Positions 1 to 11,345 of a stretch of DNA of 64,000 nucleotides are shown here, one piece after another. This stretch comes from Alnus glutinosa (taxonomy: Eukaryota > Streptophyta > Magnoliopsida > Fagales > Betulaceae), in the NCBI RefSeq assembly GCF_958979055.1, contig NC_084893.1:7257071-7321070 (forward strand), read 5' to 3'. The translations under genes and the position numbers were made by a program. The first letter of the stretch is position 1; every line of letters starts with the position of its first letter. The notes below the pieces were generated by a model that was given only the letters and a program-made list of their open reading frames with translations, was not told the origin of the DNA and made no database searches.

Positions 1-190
1 ACATTACTCGATAGTTACAAAATTTGGTGTCTCTTTCATGGATCAATCGTCCCTCCCGAGAGGGTTTTTTCCACTACCATTCATTCTTTTTCTTTATTCT
101 TTTCTCTTTTTTTTTTTTTCTTTTTTTAGGGATATATTAATTTGACAAAGATATATGTACATGTAGCAACGTTTGATAAGTTTTATGTGA

Positions 191-700
191 ATTATTTTTT
201 GGGAAAAGTACGTCTAACTCCCTCAAATTACAATTTTATTGTCAATATTCTCTCCAAACTACCAATTATATCAATGTCTCTCATAAACTAGCTACCAAAA
301 CATGTCAATGTCCCCCCTAATGACAAAGATACACTTCATAAAATTATTATATCTCAAAAAAAAAAACTATAAAATTATTAAAAAAATATAAAAAACAAAA
401 AAAAACAAAAAACAAAAACTGATTTTTCTTCTCTTTTTTTTTTTAAAAAAAAAATGTTTTTATAATTTTCAGTTATTTTTTTCGTTTTTTTTATAAATTT
501 GGTTTTCTTAATTTTCTTCTTTTTTTTTTCCTTTTTTTCAAATTTATAAGGACATTTATGTCTTATTAAAAAAGAAATTAGGGTCATTTTTGTCTTTTTA
601 TTGGTTTTATGAGAGATATTGACATTTTTTAGTAGTTTGAGGTGTGAATATTAATAATTGAATGGTAGTTTAATGGGGATATTTACTTTTTTTTTTCTTT
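191..700. repeat. MITE-like inverted repeat, family A, copy 1
   Basis: About 110 bp at the left (roughly 196-310, a run of 'ctcaaacta..' / 'gtcaatgtctc' phrases) is repeated in inverted orientation at 590-695, around an A/T homopolymer core. The same phrases recur at 10945-11060 and in a copy split by later insertions (49876-49913 plus 56573-57480). No coding capacity. The superfamily is unresolved because I could not fix a target-site duplication. Confidence 0.6.
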
Positions 701-2092
701 TTTCTTTTTTTTAATGTGGAAAATGGGCCTGACAGGAATTTCTAAAATCCAAAGAGTATCTTGATAAACATAAAAAATAAAAATGATAGAAATTTTTTTG
801 ATTTAACCCTTAAAAAAATAAAAATAAATAAATAAACATTTTCCTATGAGTAGATGAAAGAGCTTTCCGTTTGCCCTATAATCTCTTAAGTCTTAATTAA
901 TCATATTCTGCCGGCCAATCCCCAAGGAAACAATATTTAAAAACTGGTGTTACTTAAAGAGTCCTTTCTAAAACATTTATTAATTTCCAGGTCTTTGATC
1001 ACTCACCAGTTGGCAACTCCAAGTAAGGTTCCATCAACCTTCCCTTCAATTATAAATTTATTAATGTTATTTCCAGAGATAATAATAAGATGTCAAAGTC
1101 AAGTTTAATGTGGTGGTGGCAGGACATTAATTTGGAATATGATTGAAATGGAGAGGAACCTATCCCTTATTTTACAATGGATATATAAAATTGTTCAAAG
1201 TACTGAAATGATAATTTTATCTTTTATAAAATAAGGGATCGACTCCTCTCCATTTCACTTGAAATGAACAGAATTTATTTTCCATTAATTTCAACCATAT
1301 TTCGAAGAAATTGTCATACCTTTGAAAGAAGGTAAGACTTTGGTTTCAATTGTTGCCAATTTGGCACTACTTATAGTTCGATCATAATTCTCAAAGACAA
1401 GTAGACACGAATTGTCCAAAAATTACAAAAATTTTGAAACTAAAAGTTACAACAAAATTTGTGGGGGCTACACTACTACAAATGAATAAAGATCGGAAAG
1501 AGCAAATGGTGTAATTGAGTTGAGTATTGAATGTTTAAGTTGGGTTCGTTTAATTGTTTTTGAACACAAGTCGGGCTCGAGCCTATTACTGAGTTAATAA
1601 CTTGTGCAAACTCTGTTCATTTATTCTTTGAACAAACTCAAACTTGTTCATAAACTGCTCAATTAACTTATTTATTGTATATATAAAGTAAGTGTAATGC
1701 TAAATACTATATTTTTATCCCATAATACTCACATAACATTCCCAACAAACCCTTGAATAAATTCTTTTTAAAAAAATAAAATCCAATTGTTAGATAGGAT
1801 TGTCCCGTCATCATTGTGGATATTTGTGGAATACAAATGTGGTATATATCACTACTCTTTAAGTAAATGTTGTGATTGTTTTTTTTTCCCTTAAATACAT
1901 ACTAGTTATTAGTTAATTAACTATTGTTAAAATTTTATTATTTAGGTTAATTAGATACATTAACTTGAATCTTAAACAATATAATATTAATTCTATATTT
2001 TTGTCTTATAATATGTATATATATTCATTACATACACTGCTACACACATATACATATATCTATATCAAGATTCACAATTACAATAATTCAAA
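701..2092. other. gene-free AT-rich interval
   Basis: No ORF of note. It holds homopolymer runs and, at about 1490-1700, a degraded stretch of 'aactcgagc/tgttcata' phrases that also appear near 24950-25250, suggesting a worn transposon family. Nothing else is recognised. Confidence 0.6.
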
Positions 2093-2344
2093 TTATATTT
2101 AGGAAAAAATATAAAAAAGCCCCATAAACTAACAATCAATTTTAAAATAGCCCCCTAAATATCTAAGTGTGCTATTATGACCCATCAAACTACTAAGATG
2201 TGCCAAAAATGCAACTTTTTCGATAATACCATTTTATCTTAAAAACCAAAATTTAAAAAAAAAAAATCTAAAAAGTTAAATAAATTAAATAAAGTTTAAA
2301 AATTAAAATTTCTTAATTTAAAAAAAAAAATTAGAAAAAACAAA

Positions 2345-2545
2345 AGGGGTGGCTGTCGGTTAAACAAACCCTGGGGGTGGTTGCGGGCCACCCCCAAAGG
2401 GATCTAGGGGTGGCCTTCACAGATATAGTCGGGGGTGGCGCGGGGCCACCCCTAGATTCCTTTGGGAGTGGCCAATCCCCGGCCACCTCTGGGGGTAGCG
2501 TTTGGCCACCCATATTGGTTGGGGGTGGTTGCTCAACCAGAAGCG
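2345..2545. repeat. GC-rich palindromic cassette 1
   Basis: A cluster of imperfect GGGGTGGCC / GGCCACCCC palindromes, sharply GC-rich between A/T homopolymers. ORFs read through it on both strands are low-complexity and not believable proteins. Similar cassettes sit in other TIR elements at 3410-3700, 29120-29375 and 50232-50452. Confidence 0.7.
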
Positions 2546-2726
2546 ACCTCTTTTGTTTTCTCAATTTTTTGTTTTTAAAAAAATATTTGTTTAGTTTTTA
2601 TATTTTTATGTTTAATATATTTCTACTTTTTATTAAGAATGCCATATGTTGTCATTTTATTAGAGATGATGTAGCAACTGGGAAGTAACGGAATCTGTCA
2701 ATTTTTTAACGAAATTTGACTCTAAA

Positions 2727-2905
2727 GAGCAATTTATAAATTAGGCCAACCATATGAATCTCTGAATTCACTTTGGTACCACAGTGAGCGATTTGTAAAT
2801 TAGGCCAATCATATGGACTGATTTTGCATTTTTTTTTTCTTTATTTTTATACCACAATTAGCGATTTGTAATTTAGGCCAATTACATGGATTAATTTCGC
2901 ATTTA
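2727..2905. repeat. three short direct repeats (family B)
   Basis: The phrase 'gcgatttgtaaattaggcc' plus 'catatgga' recurs at about 2727, 2786 and 2860. A related single copy, preceded by the same 'gacgaaatttgact' phrase, lies at 9715-9845. Part of the outer element's interior; function unknown. Confidence 0.6.
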
Positions 2906-3409
2906 TCCCCCAAAAAAAAGTTTTTTTTTTTAATAAATCTACCCCTTCGTTTTTTTATAGGTTTTTTATTTTAGTTTTTAAGAGAATAAGGGTATTATCA
3001 AAAAAGTGGCCACCTTTTTGGCACACCTTTTTTTTTTGAAGTCTATCTTAATATTCATTTCAATGGGAGATAAACTCTTGTTCATCAATTCCAGTACTGG
3101 AAATAAAATTGGGTTTAATACGTTTTTGGTCCCTAAGTTTTAAAAACTTTATTTTTTAATACCTGAGTTTTAATTCGCATCACAAATGATACCTCCGTTT
3201 TAGGAAAAAACCAAATTAGTACCTTAGTCAAGTCTTCCATCTAAAAACTAACGGCCCGCCAGGTGTCAACCTCTAAGGGTTGACACGTGTTTTAGTATTA
3301 ACAAAAAAAAAAAAATTAAAAATTAAAAATTAAAAATTAAAAATTAAAAATTAAAAATTAAAAATTAATTAAAAAAATATTAAAAACTTTAAAAAAAATA
3401 GAAAAAGAA

Positions 3410-3700
3410 GAGGGGTGTCTGGGGTAGCCGATCCACCTCATGGTAAAAAAAAAAAAATTGGTCAAGGATTTTGGCCCATGGGGTGAACCATCCCCAATAG
3501 CCAAAACCCATCATAAAAATTTGAAGGTTTGCCCATGGAGGTGGCTGAACCACCCCCGTAGCCACCCCCAAACCGGCCAATCCTAGGGGTGGTCCGGGCC
3601 AAAACCCTTGACCAAATTTTTTTTTTTTTGTCATGGGGTGGCCGAACTATCCCTTATGGGGTGGTTCGGCCACCCGAGACCGGTCAAAAGGGTCGGCCAC
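3410..3700. repeat. GC-rich palindromic cassette 2
   Basis: GGTGGC / GCCACCCC inverted phrases inside the 3111-5559 element, bounded by A/T runs. Very similar in layout to the cassette at 29120-29375. Confidence 0.65.
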
Positions 3701-3930
3701 CCCTCTTCTTTTTCTTTTTCTTTTTTCAATTTTTTTTTTAAGTTTTTAATATTTTAATTAATTTTTTTAAAAAAAATTATTTTTTATTTTTTTAATACTA
3801 AAATATGTGTCAACCCTCAGGAGTTGACATCTGGCGGGTTGTTAGTTTTTTGACGAAAAACTTAATTGAGGTACTAATTTGGTCTTTTTCCAAAATGGAG
3901 ATACCATCTGTGATGTTAATTGAAACTCAG

Positions 3931-5502
3931 TGATGTGGTCTTTTGTTTACCAAAATATATCAATAATAAAATTACCACTCGCAATAGTACGAATCCTTAT
4001 AGGATAGGGTTATGTTGAGGGTGTCAAACCTCAAGGACTGCGTAGGTATTATTATCAAGCTTATCGAGATAACTTAATTAAAAATATGTTTGATTTTTGT
4101 TTTCTTAAAATAAATGCATAAAAGTAAAAGACATAAATTTAAAGATAGTAGGGATGAGATAAAGAATAGGGGATTGATTTTACCACTCACCACATAACAA
4201 TGGTCAATCATAAATTAAAAGGAAAATTCATACTAAACATGATATAGGGCTCGTCTCACTCGAGTAGTCAAGAAATTACCTCTAAAGAATAAGTATAATC
4301 CATCTTCGGTTGGCACGGACCGTCCACCTAACCACTAAGATGCGGTACGACCCGTCTTTCCTAGGCATGGACTAGCTACGTCTTTAATAGGATATACACA
4401 CAATCAATGGAATAGTATAACCCATCTTCAGTTGGCACGGACTGTCTACCTAAATTACACTAAACTAGGGTGTAGTACAATCCGTCTTCCCTAGGCATAG
4501 TCTATCTAATCCTCTTGATCATATATCAATTAAAACCGTTGTATAACAATCATTCACATAATCACAGAAAATATGAAGGATTGAGTTCAATCAATATAAA
4601 AGACTTTCTAAGAGAAGATAAGAAATTCATAATGATTGAATATAAACATTAAAATCAATTCTCACAGTTATACAACCATCATGCATAGAGAAAATCCCAA
4701 ACTAAAATACAATTAAACCATTGTTACTTGGAAAGGGCTACATCAACACCCTATTAGGAATTTAATCGCTCATCGTGGTGCTGGGATGGCCTCCTGCCAT
4801 GTTCTTCTCCTCTTCAACTTGTTACGCCTCCGAGAAGAATTTTCTGTCTAAATCTAAGCACAAGCCCAAGCACCCAACACACCTTCTCTTGAAGCTTAGG
4901 GGTCTATTTTTAGGGAGCACACAAGTCCTAGAAGCCCTTGGAATTCCAGAAAAATTGCTCTTGAGTCTTGTTGTCCAAGTAGGAGATTGAAACTTCAATC
5001 CAAGTAGGAAAAGGATTCCAAATTCGGCCAGAATTGCGGTATTTTATTGCGGAGCTATTTTAACATAGTAAACATTCGAATTAGAGAAAAGCTATTTCTG
5101 ACATATTTGTTAAATATTTTATTAGCTTTCCAACGTCATCAATTTCATTGCAATCCGATATCTGACCCAAAAGTTATGATCCAAACACTGAGACATATGC
5201 AAAATCCAAATTTGAATCCAATCCGATTTTGACTCTTAGTGGAGAAATTCCGATTTAATCATTCACTTGATTTGATTAAACTTAACCACATTATATAGGT
5301 ATTCTATTATGATTGGTTAAGCTTAAACATATCTTCTAGGTCTTCTCAAAGTGTGCTTTAAGCCCAAAATCAATGAAATTAATTGCATCTTTATTTAAAA
5401 CCTGAAAACAATAAAACAACACAAAATCAAACAAATAACAATGCTAAGGAATTAGCATATATAAGTTAAGGGGCTTGAATGTGCAACATTCGATGCTTAT
5501 CA
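3931..5502. mobile_element. probable solo LTR, 1572 bp
   Basis: The insertion begins TGATGTGG and ends GCTTATCA, TG...CA, with a perfect 5-bp duplication CTCAG at 3926-3930 and 5503-5507. There is no second LTR, primer-binding site or coding domain. The content ('ggcacggaccgtc', 'ccaacgtcatcaatttcat') looks like LTRs of Ty3-type plant elements, but the lineage is an inference. Confidence 0.75.
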
Positions 5503-5568
5503 CTCAGGTACTAAAAAATAAAATTTTTAAAATTCAATGACCAAAAACGTATTTAACCCAATAAAATT

Positions 5569-6909
5569 TGAGTATGACCCGACCCAGATATGTTGTGTGT
5601 GGTGGGTTGCAGCCCATTTTGCAAGAGTATGGGTTGATACATTGCACTTTCTACTAACATAGTTGACTTTCCAATTGTTGAAGTGGTCCAGCACGTTCCA
5701 AGAGTCACTGATCAAGCTTCCATATCTTCCCTGTCCTCTATCAGTAGAACACAATGCTATCACAATGGCCTGGGCATCTCCTTCTAACATGAGCGTGTGG
5801 AAACCCTTATCTCAGCAGAGTTTTACCCTTTCTCGTGCTGCATATGCTTCGGCCATAGCTGGGTTGGTGAGGTGTGGCTTATAAGAACACATGGAAGCTA
5901 GCACCTAACTGATATGATTTCTCACGATGATACCCACCTCCATGTATTTGTTATTTCGGTTGATTGCCACATCCCAGTTCATTTTTGTCCACCCATGGGG
6001 TGGTTTGTTCCAATTGGAGGGTTGGGTTGCTTGGCCTCGGCGAGAGGGGTTTTATTGATCTTGAACCATTTGGAATTCTCTAATCACTTCTTTGGCGCTT
6101 TCTACCTGGGAGGTTGGAGGCAAGATTGTTCCACCAAATACAATTCGGTTTCGTCCCATCCACAACTTCTGTGCCACCACCGCTAGGAGTTTAAGATCCT
6201 GGGTCTCTAGCCGAGCGAAAAGTTGCTCAAAAATATGAAGGAATTCCCCCTCTTTCGATCACGCACTTCTGGATTCCTCGAGTACATTCCGCCCAAACCG
6301 CTGTCAATGCTTCACAACTCCATAATACATGGCCATTGGTTTCATTCTTCCTCCCGCACAATGGGCATAACAGGTCATCCACCACTTTGCGCTTGAAAAG
6401 CTTTTTTTTTAGGTAAGATTTCATTATATCCCTTCCATAGAAACAGTTTGACATTGCATGGTACTCTTAACTGCCATATGCATTTCCATGTAGAGTTGGA
6501 CTCCAGGTTTCTTGAACGACTTCCTTGGTTGCGCTCCCGTCTCTCCATTTCAAGGTAATATGCACTTCGAACTGAGAAGTTCCCAGTTTGTGTACTTGCC
6601 CATACGAGTGTGTCAACTTGCTGTCAGGGGCAAATGGTCATACCACAAATCTGTGCTGCCACATTATCTAGGAAAATGCTATCCACTAGAGGTATATTCC
6701 ACCAGTTTTCATACCTGAATCAATTAATTCATTTAATCTAGCTTCCCTGCACATGAAATAATTAGAGGACTGGCTTAATGGGATGATTGTTGATGGTACC
6801 CATTTATCCTCCCAGATTCTGATATGTTCCCCATTACCCACCTTGCATATCAACCCCTCTTTTAATAGCCCCTTAGTATTCCATATGATGCACCAAGCAT
6901 AAGAAGAGC
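5569..6909 (-). pseudogene. LINE remnant: zinc-binding region and RNase H
   Basis: The minus-strand ORF at 6227-6454 contains the zinc-binding region downstream of plant LINE reverse transcriptases (C-P-L-C-G ... H-V-L-W-S-C). The ORF at 5569-5790 contains the end of an RNase H domain (E-G-D-A-Q-A ... A-K-W-A). The ORF at 6686-6922 matches the linker (W-E-D-K-W-V-P). They lie in different frames with stops between them. The coding sequence ends beyond the MITE, near 3060. Confidence 0.75.
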
Positions 6910-7131
6910 TGTGACGTCCCACATCGCCTGGAAATGAGGATGTGCTTATATGTATAAATGCACAATTTATGACACAACGCGTTTTAAAGCCGTGATGGTC
7001 ATGAACCTATCAGAACTCCGCAGTTAAGCGTGCTTCTGCGAGAGCAATCCCAGGATGGGTGACCTCCTGAAAAGTCTGGTTTGGGGAGCCAAAAGCGGAC
7101 AATATTGTGTCATTGGGGGTGGGTCGTTACA
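6910..7131 (+). mobile_element. Cassandra TRIM solo LTR with 5S rRNA insert
   Basis: A 222-bp unit starting TGTGACGTCCC and ending GGTCGTTACA. Its middle (about 6989-7080) is clearly 5S rRNA-like: 'cagaactccgcagttaagcg', then 'gatgggtgacctcctg', that is the A-box side and the C-box of the 5S internal promoter. A 5S segment inside a short LTR is the defining trait of Cassandra elements in plants. Flanks AGAGC / AGGGC (one mismatch) fit a 5-bp duplication. A lone LTR, without internal region. Confidence 0.9.
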
Positions 7132-7136
7132 AGGGC

Positions 7137-7886
7137 TGATGCAGCAACTCTATGAGATCACACAATTGAATAGCATAAACTCTAACTTTTAACACACAAA
7201 CACACAAGTAGAACTTTGAGAAGTCTCATCTCAAGAAGAAAGTGGCCGCTGGGCAATTTTATTCAATAATCAATGTTTAACCTGCTTACAAAATAACCTT
7301 ATATAAGAGCCACCAAAGGATTAACAACTCATTTTGCTCTACGTAATTCCTAGGGCCAAGCCCATTATTGAACAAAACATAATATGACTAACATAACAAA
7401 ATAAAGTACTTTACGTGTTACCCAAGTAATCTGAAATTAAAACAAATCAACCCACTTCAACCCATGCAGCCCAATGGTCCGCTATCAAGCTCCCGTTCTA
7501 CGTATGACCGACTTCACTCTCCCCTTCGAAGTGGCTTGTGATGCCTCTCATTCCGGTATTGGGGGTGTTCTTAGTCAGCAGGGCCACCCCATTGCCTTTT
7601 TCAATGAGAAACACGTAAAGTTCTTTATTTTGTTATGTTAGTCATATTATGTTTTGTTCAATAATGAGCTTGGCCCTAGGAATTATGTAGAGCAAAAGGA
7701 GTTGTTAATCCTTTGGTGGCTCCTAAATAAGGTTATTTTGTAAGCAGGTTAAACATTGATTATTGAATAAAATTGCCCAGCGGCCACTTTCTTCTTGAGA
7801 TGAGACTTTTCAAAGTTCTACTTGTGTGTTAAAAGTTAGGGAGTTTGTGCTATTCAATTGTGTGATCTCATAGAGTTACTGCATCA
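7137..7886. mobile_element. foldback element with captured Ty3 fragment
   Basis: The left arm (7137 to about 7419) and right arm (about 7611-7886) are inverted copies, starting TGATGCAGCAACTC and ending GAGTTACTGCATCA, around a spacer of about 190 bp. The flanking 5-bp duplication is AGGGC (7132-7136 and 7887-7891). The spacer holds a piece of Ty3 RNase H coding sequence. TG...CA ends plus a 5-bp duplication suggest two opposed LTRs of a rearranged Ty3 element rather than a DNA transposon. A transcript would fold into a hairpin of about 275 bp. Confidence 0.8.
7504..7611 (+). pseudogene. Ty3/Gypsy RNase H fragment
   Basis: A 36-codon open stretch reading F-E-V-A-C-D-A-S ... G-I-G-G-V-L-S-Q ... 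P-I-A-F-F, the start of the RNase H domain that follows reverse transcriptase in Ty3/Gypsy polyproteins, including the first catalytic Asp of the CDAS motif. Both ends are cut by the foldback arms, so it is a relic. Confidence 0.8.
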
Positions 7887-8851
7887 AGGGCGCTTCCCCA
7901 TGGTAGTATTTTTCACCTCCAGGGTAGTATATTTCACAGAGAACCCTTGTTGCCAAGGAGTCTTGTTGTTGCACCAAACGCCATCCTTGCTTTGCCAAGA
8001 GTGTTAAATTGATACATTCTAGGTCACGGTATCCTAGTCAACCCTGGTCTTTCGACTTCCCCATCCTGTGCCAACTCATCCATGCAATTTTATCCATATT
8101 TTCTTGGTGTCCCCACCAAAACTTTGATATAATTGAGTTGATATCCCTATTGAGTGCCTTAGGAAGTTGGAAGACACTCATAATATATGTGGGACCGCCT
8201 TTTGGAGAATTTATTTACCTGCAAGAGAAAGAAACTTCTCCGTCCACCCATTAATGTGACTTCAGATTCTCCCTTCCATACTATTGAAGGTGCTGATTTT
8301 GGATCGTCCCATAATAGCGAGGAGACCCAAGTATTTTTCATATTGTTGGGTGGAAGATACCTCGGCTATGTTTAGAATTTGGGTTCGGACTTTCATCTTG
8401 GTATCACGGCTAAAGAACACAGAAGTCTTCTCTCGGTTGATCATTTGCCCCGAAGCCACCTCATAGCAACTCAATAAGTTTTGAACATGTTCCCACTCTT
8501 GGATGTTAGCTCAACAAAAAAGGAGAATGTCATCTACAAAAAGAATATGGTTTATAGAAGTACTTCCCCTAGATGTAGGAACACCTGTAAGTCCTCCATC
8601 TCACTTAACTTGATGTAGCATGGAGCTCACAGCCTCTGCACAAAGGATGAAAAAGTAAGGTGAGAGTGGATCACCTTGTTTAATGCCACGTGTAGGAGTT
8701 ATATTGCCATGAGGTTAGCCAATAGTAAGGATCGAGTAAAAAACCACCTGGACACATGTCATCATCGTAAGGTGGATCCAATCGGCTGCAAATCCCATCT
8801 TTCTCATTACCGCCTCAAGAAATCCCCATTCCAAATGGTCATAATTTAATG
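7887..8851 (-). pseudogene. LINE remnant: reverse transcriptase half
   Basis: The minus strand reads the second half of a plant L1-type reverse transcriptase: R-G-I-K-Q-G-D-P-L-S-P, then H-I-L-F-V-D-D (catalytic F-x-D-D), then the 'K-Y-L-G-L' region (ORF 8262-8474). Stops and frameshifts interrupt it. It is cut at the 5' side near 8851, just after an 'H-L-E-W' that stands for the usual D-R-V-E-W. Confidence 0.8.
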
Positions 8852-8945
8852 GGTCACTTTAGCACATTTAAAAATTTACAAAACTATTTTAAAATCGACC
8901 GTTAGTTGAAGGCTTTTTTTTATATATATTTTTTCCTTATATCTA

Positions 8946-11345
8946 TTACGTTAAATACTCCATAGTTTTGAGCAAAATGATATATTGTTCTCAAATTTTT
9001 CCTTCCCCTTTTGTTTGAGAACACTTTTTTCTTCTCTCTTTTATTTTTTTTTTTCAAAACAAAAACATCAAACAAACAATTAAAAACCCAAAACAATAAA
9101 ATAAAATAAAATAAAAACTACTTTTACCGATTTTTTTAAACAATTTTTTGTAAGTCAAAGTAAACGGATGGGTTGGTGTGACGTTAGAAAGGGTGCAGCC
9201 AATAAATAAACGTGGTTTTGCCCAGTCCTTCACGCTCCACTTAGGAAGTCATTAGTCAGATCACCACAGTCCGTGTCGTTGAAAGCTTGCCGTCTCACAT
9301 TTCCACGAACTTAATTATCTGTAGCTTGTATACTCTCCTTCCTTTAGACGGCAACATGGACGGAGAAAATCCGTCCAAATCATGCTGGGAGTGGGACCGA
9401 GTTTAAATGGAAAGGCAACGCTTTAAAGTCTTGGTGAATATATATTAAGCTAGAAATATAACTAAAATATTATAATATGTACCTATAAAATAAGGAATAT
9501 TATATAGTATTGTTTAAAGGAACAAATTAACAATGTGTTATTATATATAATTGAGGGTTGAGATTATAGCGTGACACGTTTTAATAATTTCCTTTTTTTA
9601 AAAAAATAATTTTTAAGTTTTATATATTTGTATTTTTAATATATAATTTTTTTTTTTTACTAAGAGCGACACATGTCATTATTATATTGGTGCTGAACAG
9701 AATTCGTTAAGTGTTTTGACGAAATTTGACTGCAGGAATTAAATTATTATTTTGGCATACTTCGATGACCTAAGAATTATTTTTTATACCGTAATGAACG
9801 ATTTGAAAATTTAAGCCAATCACATGAACTGATTTGCATTTATCAAAAAATAAATAAAAAAAACAAATGAGTCCTAGCCGTTTGAAAATTTAAAAGAATC
9901 CGTAAATTTATCGTCTAAACAACAATCACAGTATGACACGTGCCATTTACAATAAAAATACCCAAAACTTGATTAACAGAATTAAAAACTATGCATAAAA
10001 TATATATTAAAAAAAAAAAAAAAAACATTAAGAGTGGCCGGCAACCCTCATTTCGCCAAAGAAAATAGCTTGATCACCTGTGCGTTTTTTATCTTTTCTT
10101 TTCTATTTTATATATATATATTTGAAGGCACTTCTTATCATTACCCTGACACGTTATTTCAAACACTTTTTTTTTTTTTTTATTCACCCAGTAGGCCCAT
10201 TCCTATCTTCTTCTTTTTTTTTTTTTTTTAGCTTTTTTCCAACTCCGACAGATTTGGTGCTGGTTTCAGGGGATGTTCTTTGATAGTGGAGTCAAGGATG
10301 AAGGACGCCTTCGCCTGATTCCAAACAAGCGGAATCCATCTAAAAATGGAATATTCAATGAATCAATTATTAAGTAAATCAAGATGTTATATCTATGTTT
10401 TTTTTTTTTTTTTTTATCCTTTTAATAATTAGGTGATTATTTTAAAATTATTATTTGATCAAAATTTAATAATAATTAATCATAAATTTAATAATAATTT
10501 TAAAAATTATGTGATTATTAAAGAGACATAAATATAACATTTAAAATTAATCTTAATTATTTGAAAAAGTCGGAATTTCCATTGCAATTGTTATTTCAGT
10601 GTGGTATCTGACATTTAGAAAATAGCAGCAGGCAATCAATTAGTTGGATGGGGCCTCTCACTTTATGTCAATATCAAGCCATTCAATTATGATATGAATC
10701 AAATGATCCAACGGTCCAAAATCGCTCAAAGACTTGTACAGTTTTTGTAGACTTGACTCGGGTGTTGACTCAAAGACATTTCAGAAGGTTCAATATGCAC
10801 TAAATAACGCGTCCTCTTAACGGGTTTGACTACGCGTTTTTTATTTATTTATTTTATTTTTTAACCTTGTGCGTGTTGAAGGGGTCGTGCCAAAAATCCC
10901 CCCCCCCTTTTTTTTTTTTTTTTTCTTTTTTTCTTTTTTGAAAAAATATAAATATCCCCGGTAAACTATCACATTATTGTGAATATTTTTTCAAATTATC
11001 AATTGTGTCAATCTCACACCTAAACTATCAAAATTAAACTACTCATTCAATGGTTAGTATTACTAGAATAGTCAAGTTTTCTTCCCTCTTCCTACACATT
11101 TTTTATTTTATTGGAAATTTTTCACTTAACTCCTACAAACTTAAATTACGTTTACAAACTTCTAACGAAATGATGAGATTACAAATTTTTGAAAGTTCAT
11201 TGCATTAAATTAAGAGTTTTTAAAATTTTTTTTTTTAAGGAAAATTATTAAAGTGATGAAAGTTCAAAATGTTCAGTAAAGTTTTCTCTATTTTATTTTA
11301 ATTTTTTTAACATGGAGAATTGGATTGAAATCAATTTGCAAATTA
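8946..11345. other. gene-free interval with repeat fragments
   Basis: No credible gene. It contains a family B fragment (9690-9845), homopolymer T and A runs (for example 10005-10025, 10400-10417), a pyrimidine-rich stretch (10165-10235), and a partial family A arm (10945-11060). ORFs here are low-complexity Phe-rich readings of T-runs. Confidence 0.55.

Larger units (their letters stand above)
3111..5559. mobile_element. Mutator-type MITE with nested solo LTR
   Basis: Ends GGGTTTAATACG / CGTATTTAACCC, flanked by a perfect 9-bp duplication AATAAAATT (3102-3110 and 5560-5568). The arms share phrases with the element at 25674-29610 ('gtacctgagtttt'), so both belong to one family. The right arm is broken by a 1.57 kb insertion at 3931-5502. 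No transposase. Confidence 0.85.
3028..8851 (-). mobile_element. 5'-truncated L1-type LINE, interrupted
   Basis: Read on the minus strand, this runs from part-way through the reverse transcriptase (near 8851), through a zinc-binding region and RNase H, to a poly-A tail (T-run at 3028-3037). Later insertions at 3111-5559, 6910-7131 and 7137-7886 split it; joined across them about 2.4 kb remain. The RNase H tail reads straight across the 3111-5559 insertion, which shows the LINE was there first. No clear target duplication: the arm of the host element seems to have lost a few bases at the site. Confidence 0.8.
2102..8936. mobile_element. Mutator-type TIR element (outermost of a nest)
   Basis: The left arm (2102 to about 2245) is repeated inverted in two pieces, 2978-3027 and about 8852-8936, because a LINE is inserted in the right arm. 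The ends start GGAAAAAATATAAAAAAGCC and finish with its complement. The flanks are TTATATTTA (2093-2101) and TTATATCTA (8937-8945), 8 of 9 identical, which fits the 9-bp duplication of Mutator-like elements. There is no transposase, so it is non-autonomous. Its own sequence is about 1 kb; the rest is later insertions. Confidence 0.75.

Noticed and set aside
2331..2688. Overlapping ORFs on both strands
   Set aside because: Both translate the GC-rich palindromic cassette; no domain.
6989..7083. Possible 5S rRNA gene
   Set aside because: Diverged 5S sequence lies inside a Cassandra LTR with LTR ends; not a rRNA gene.
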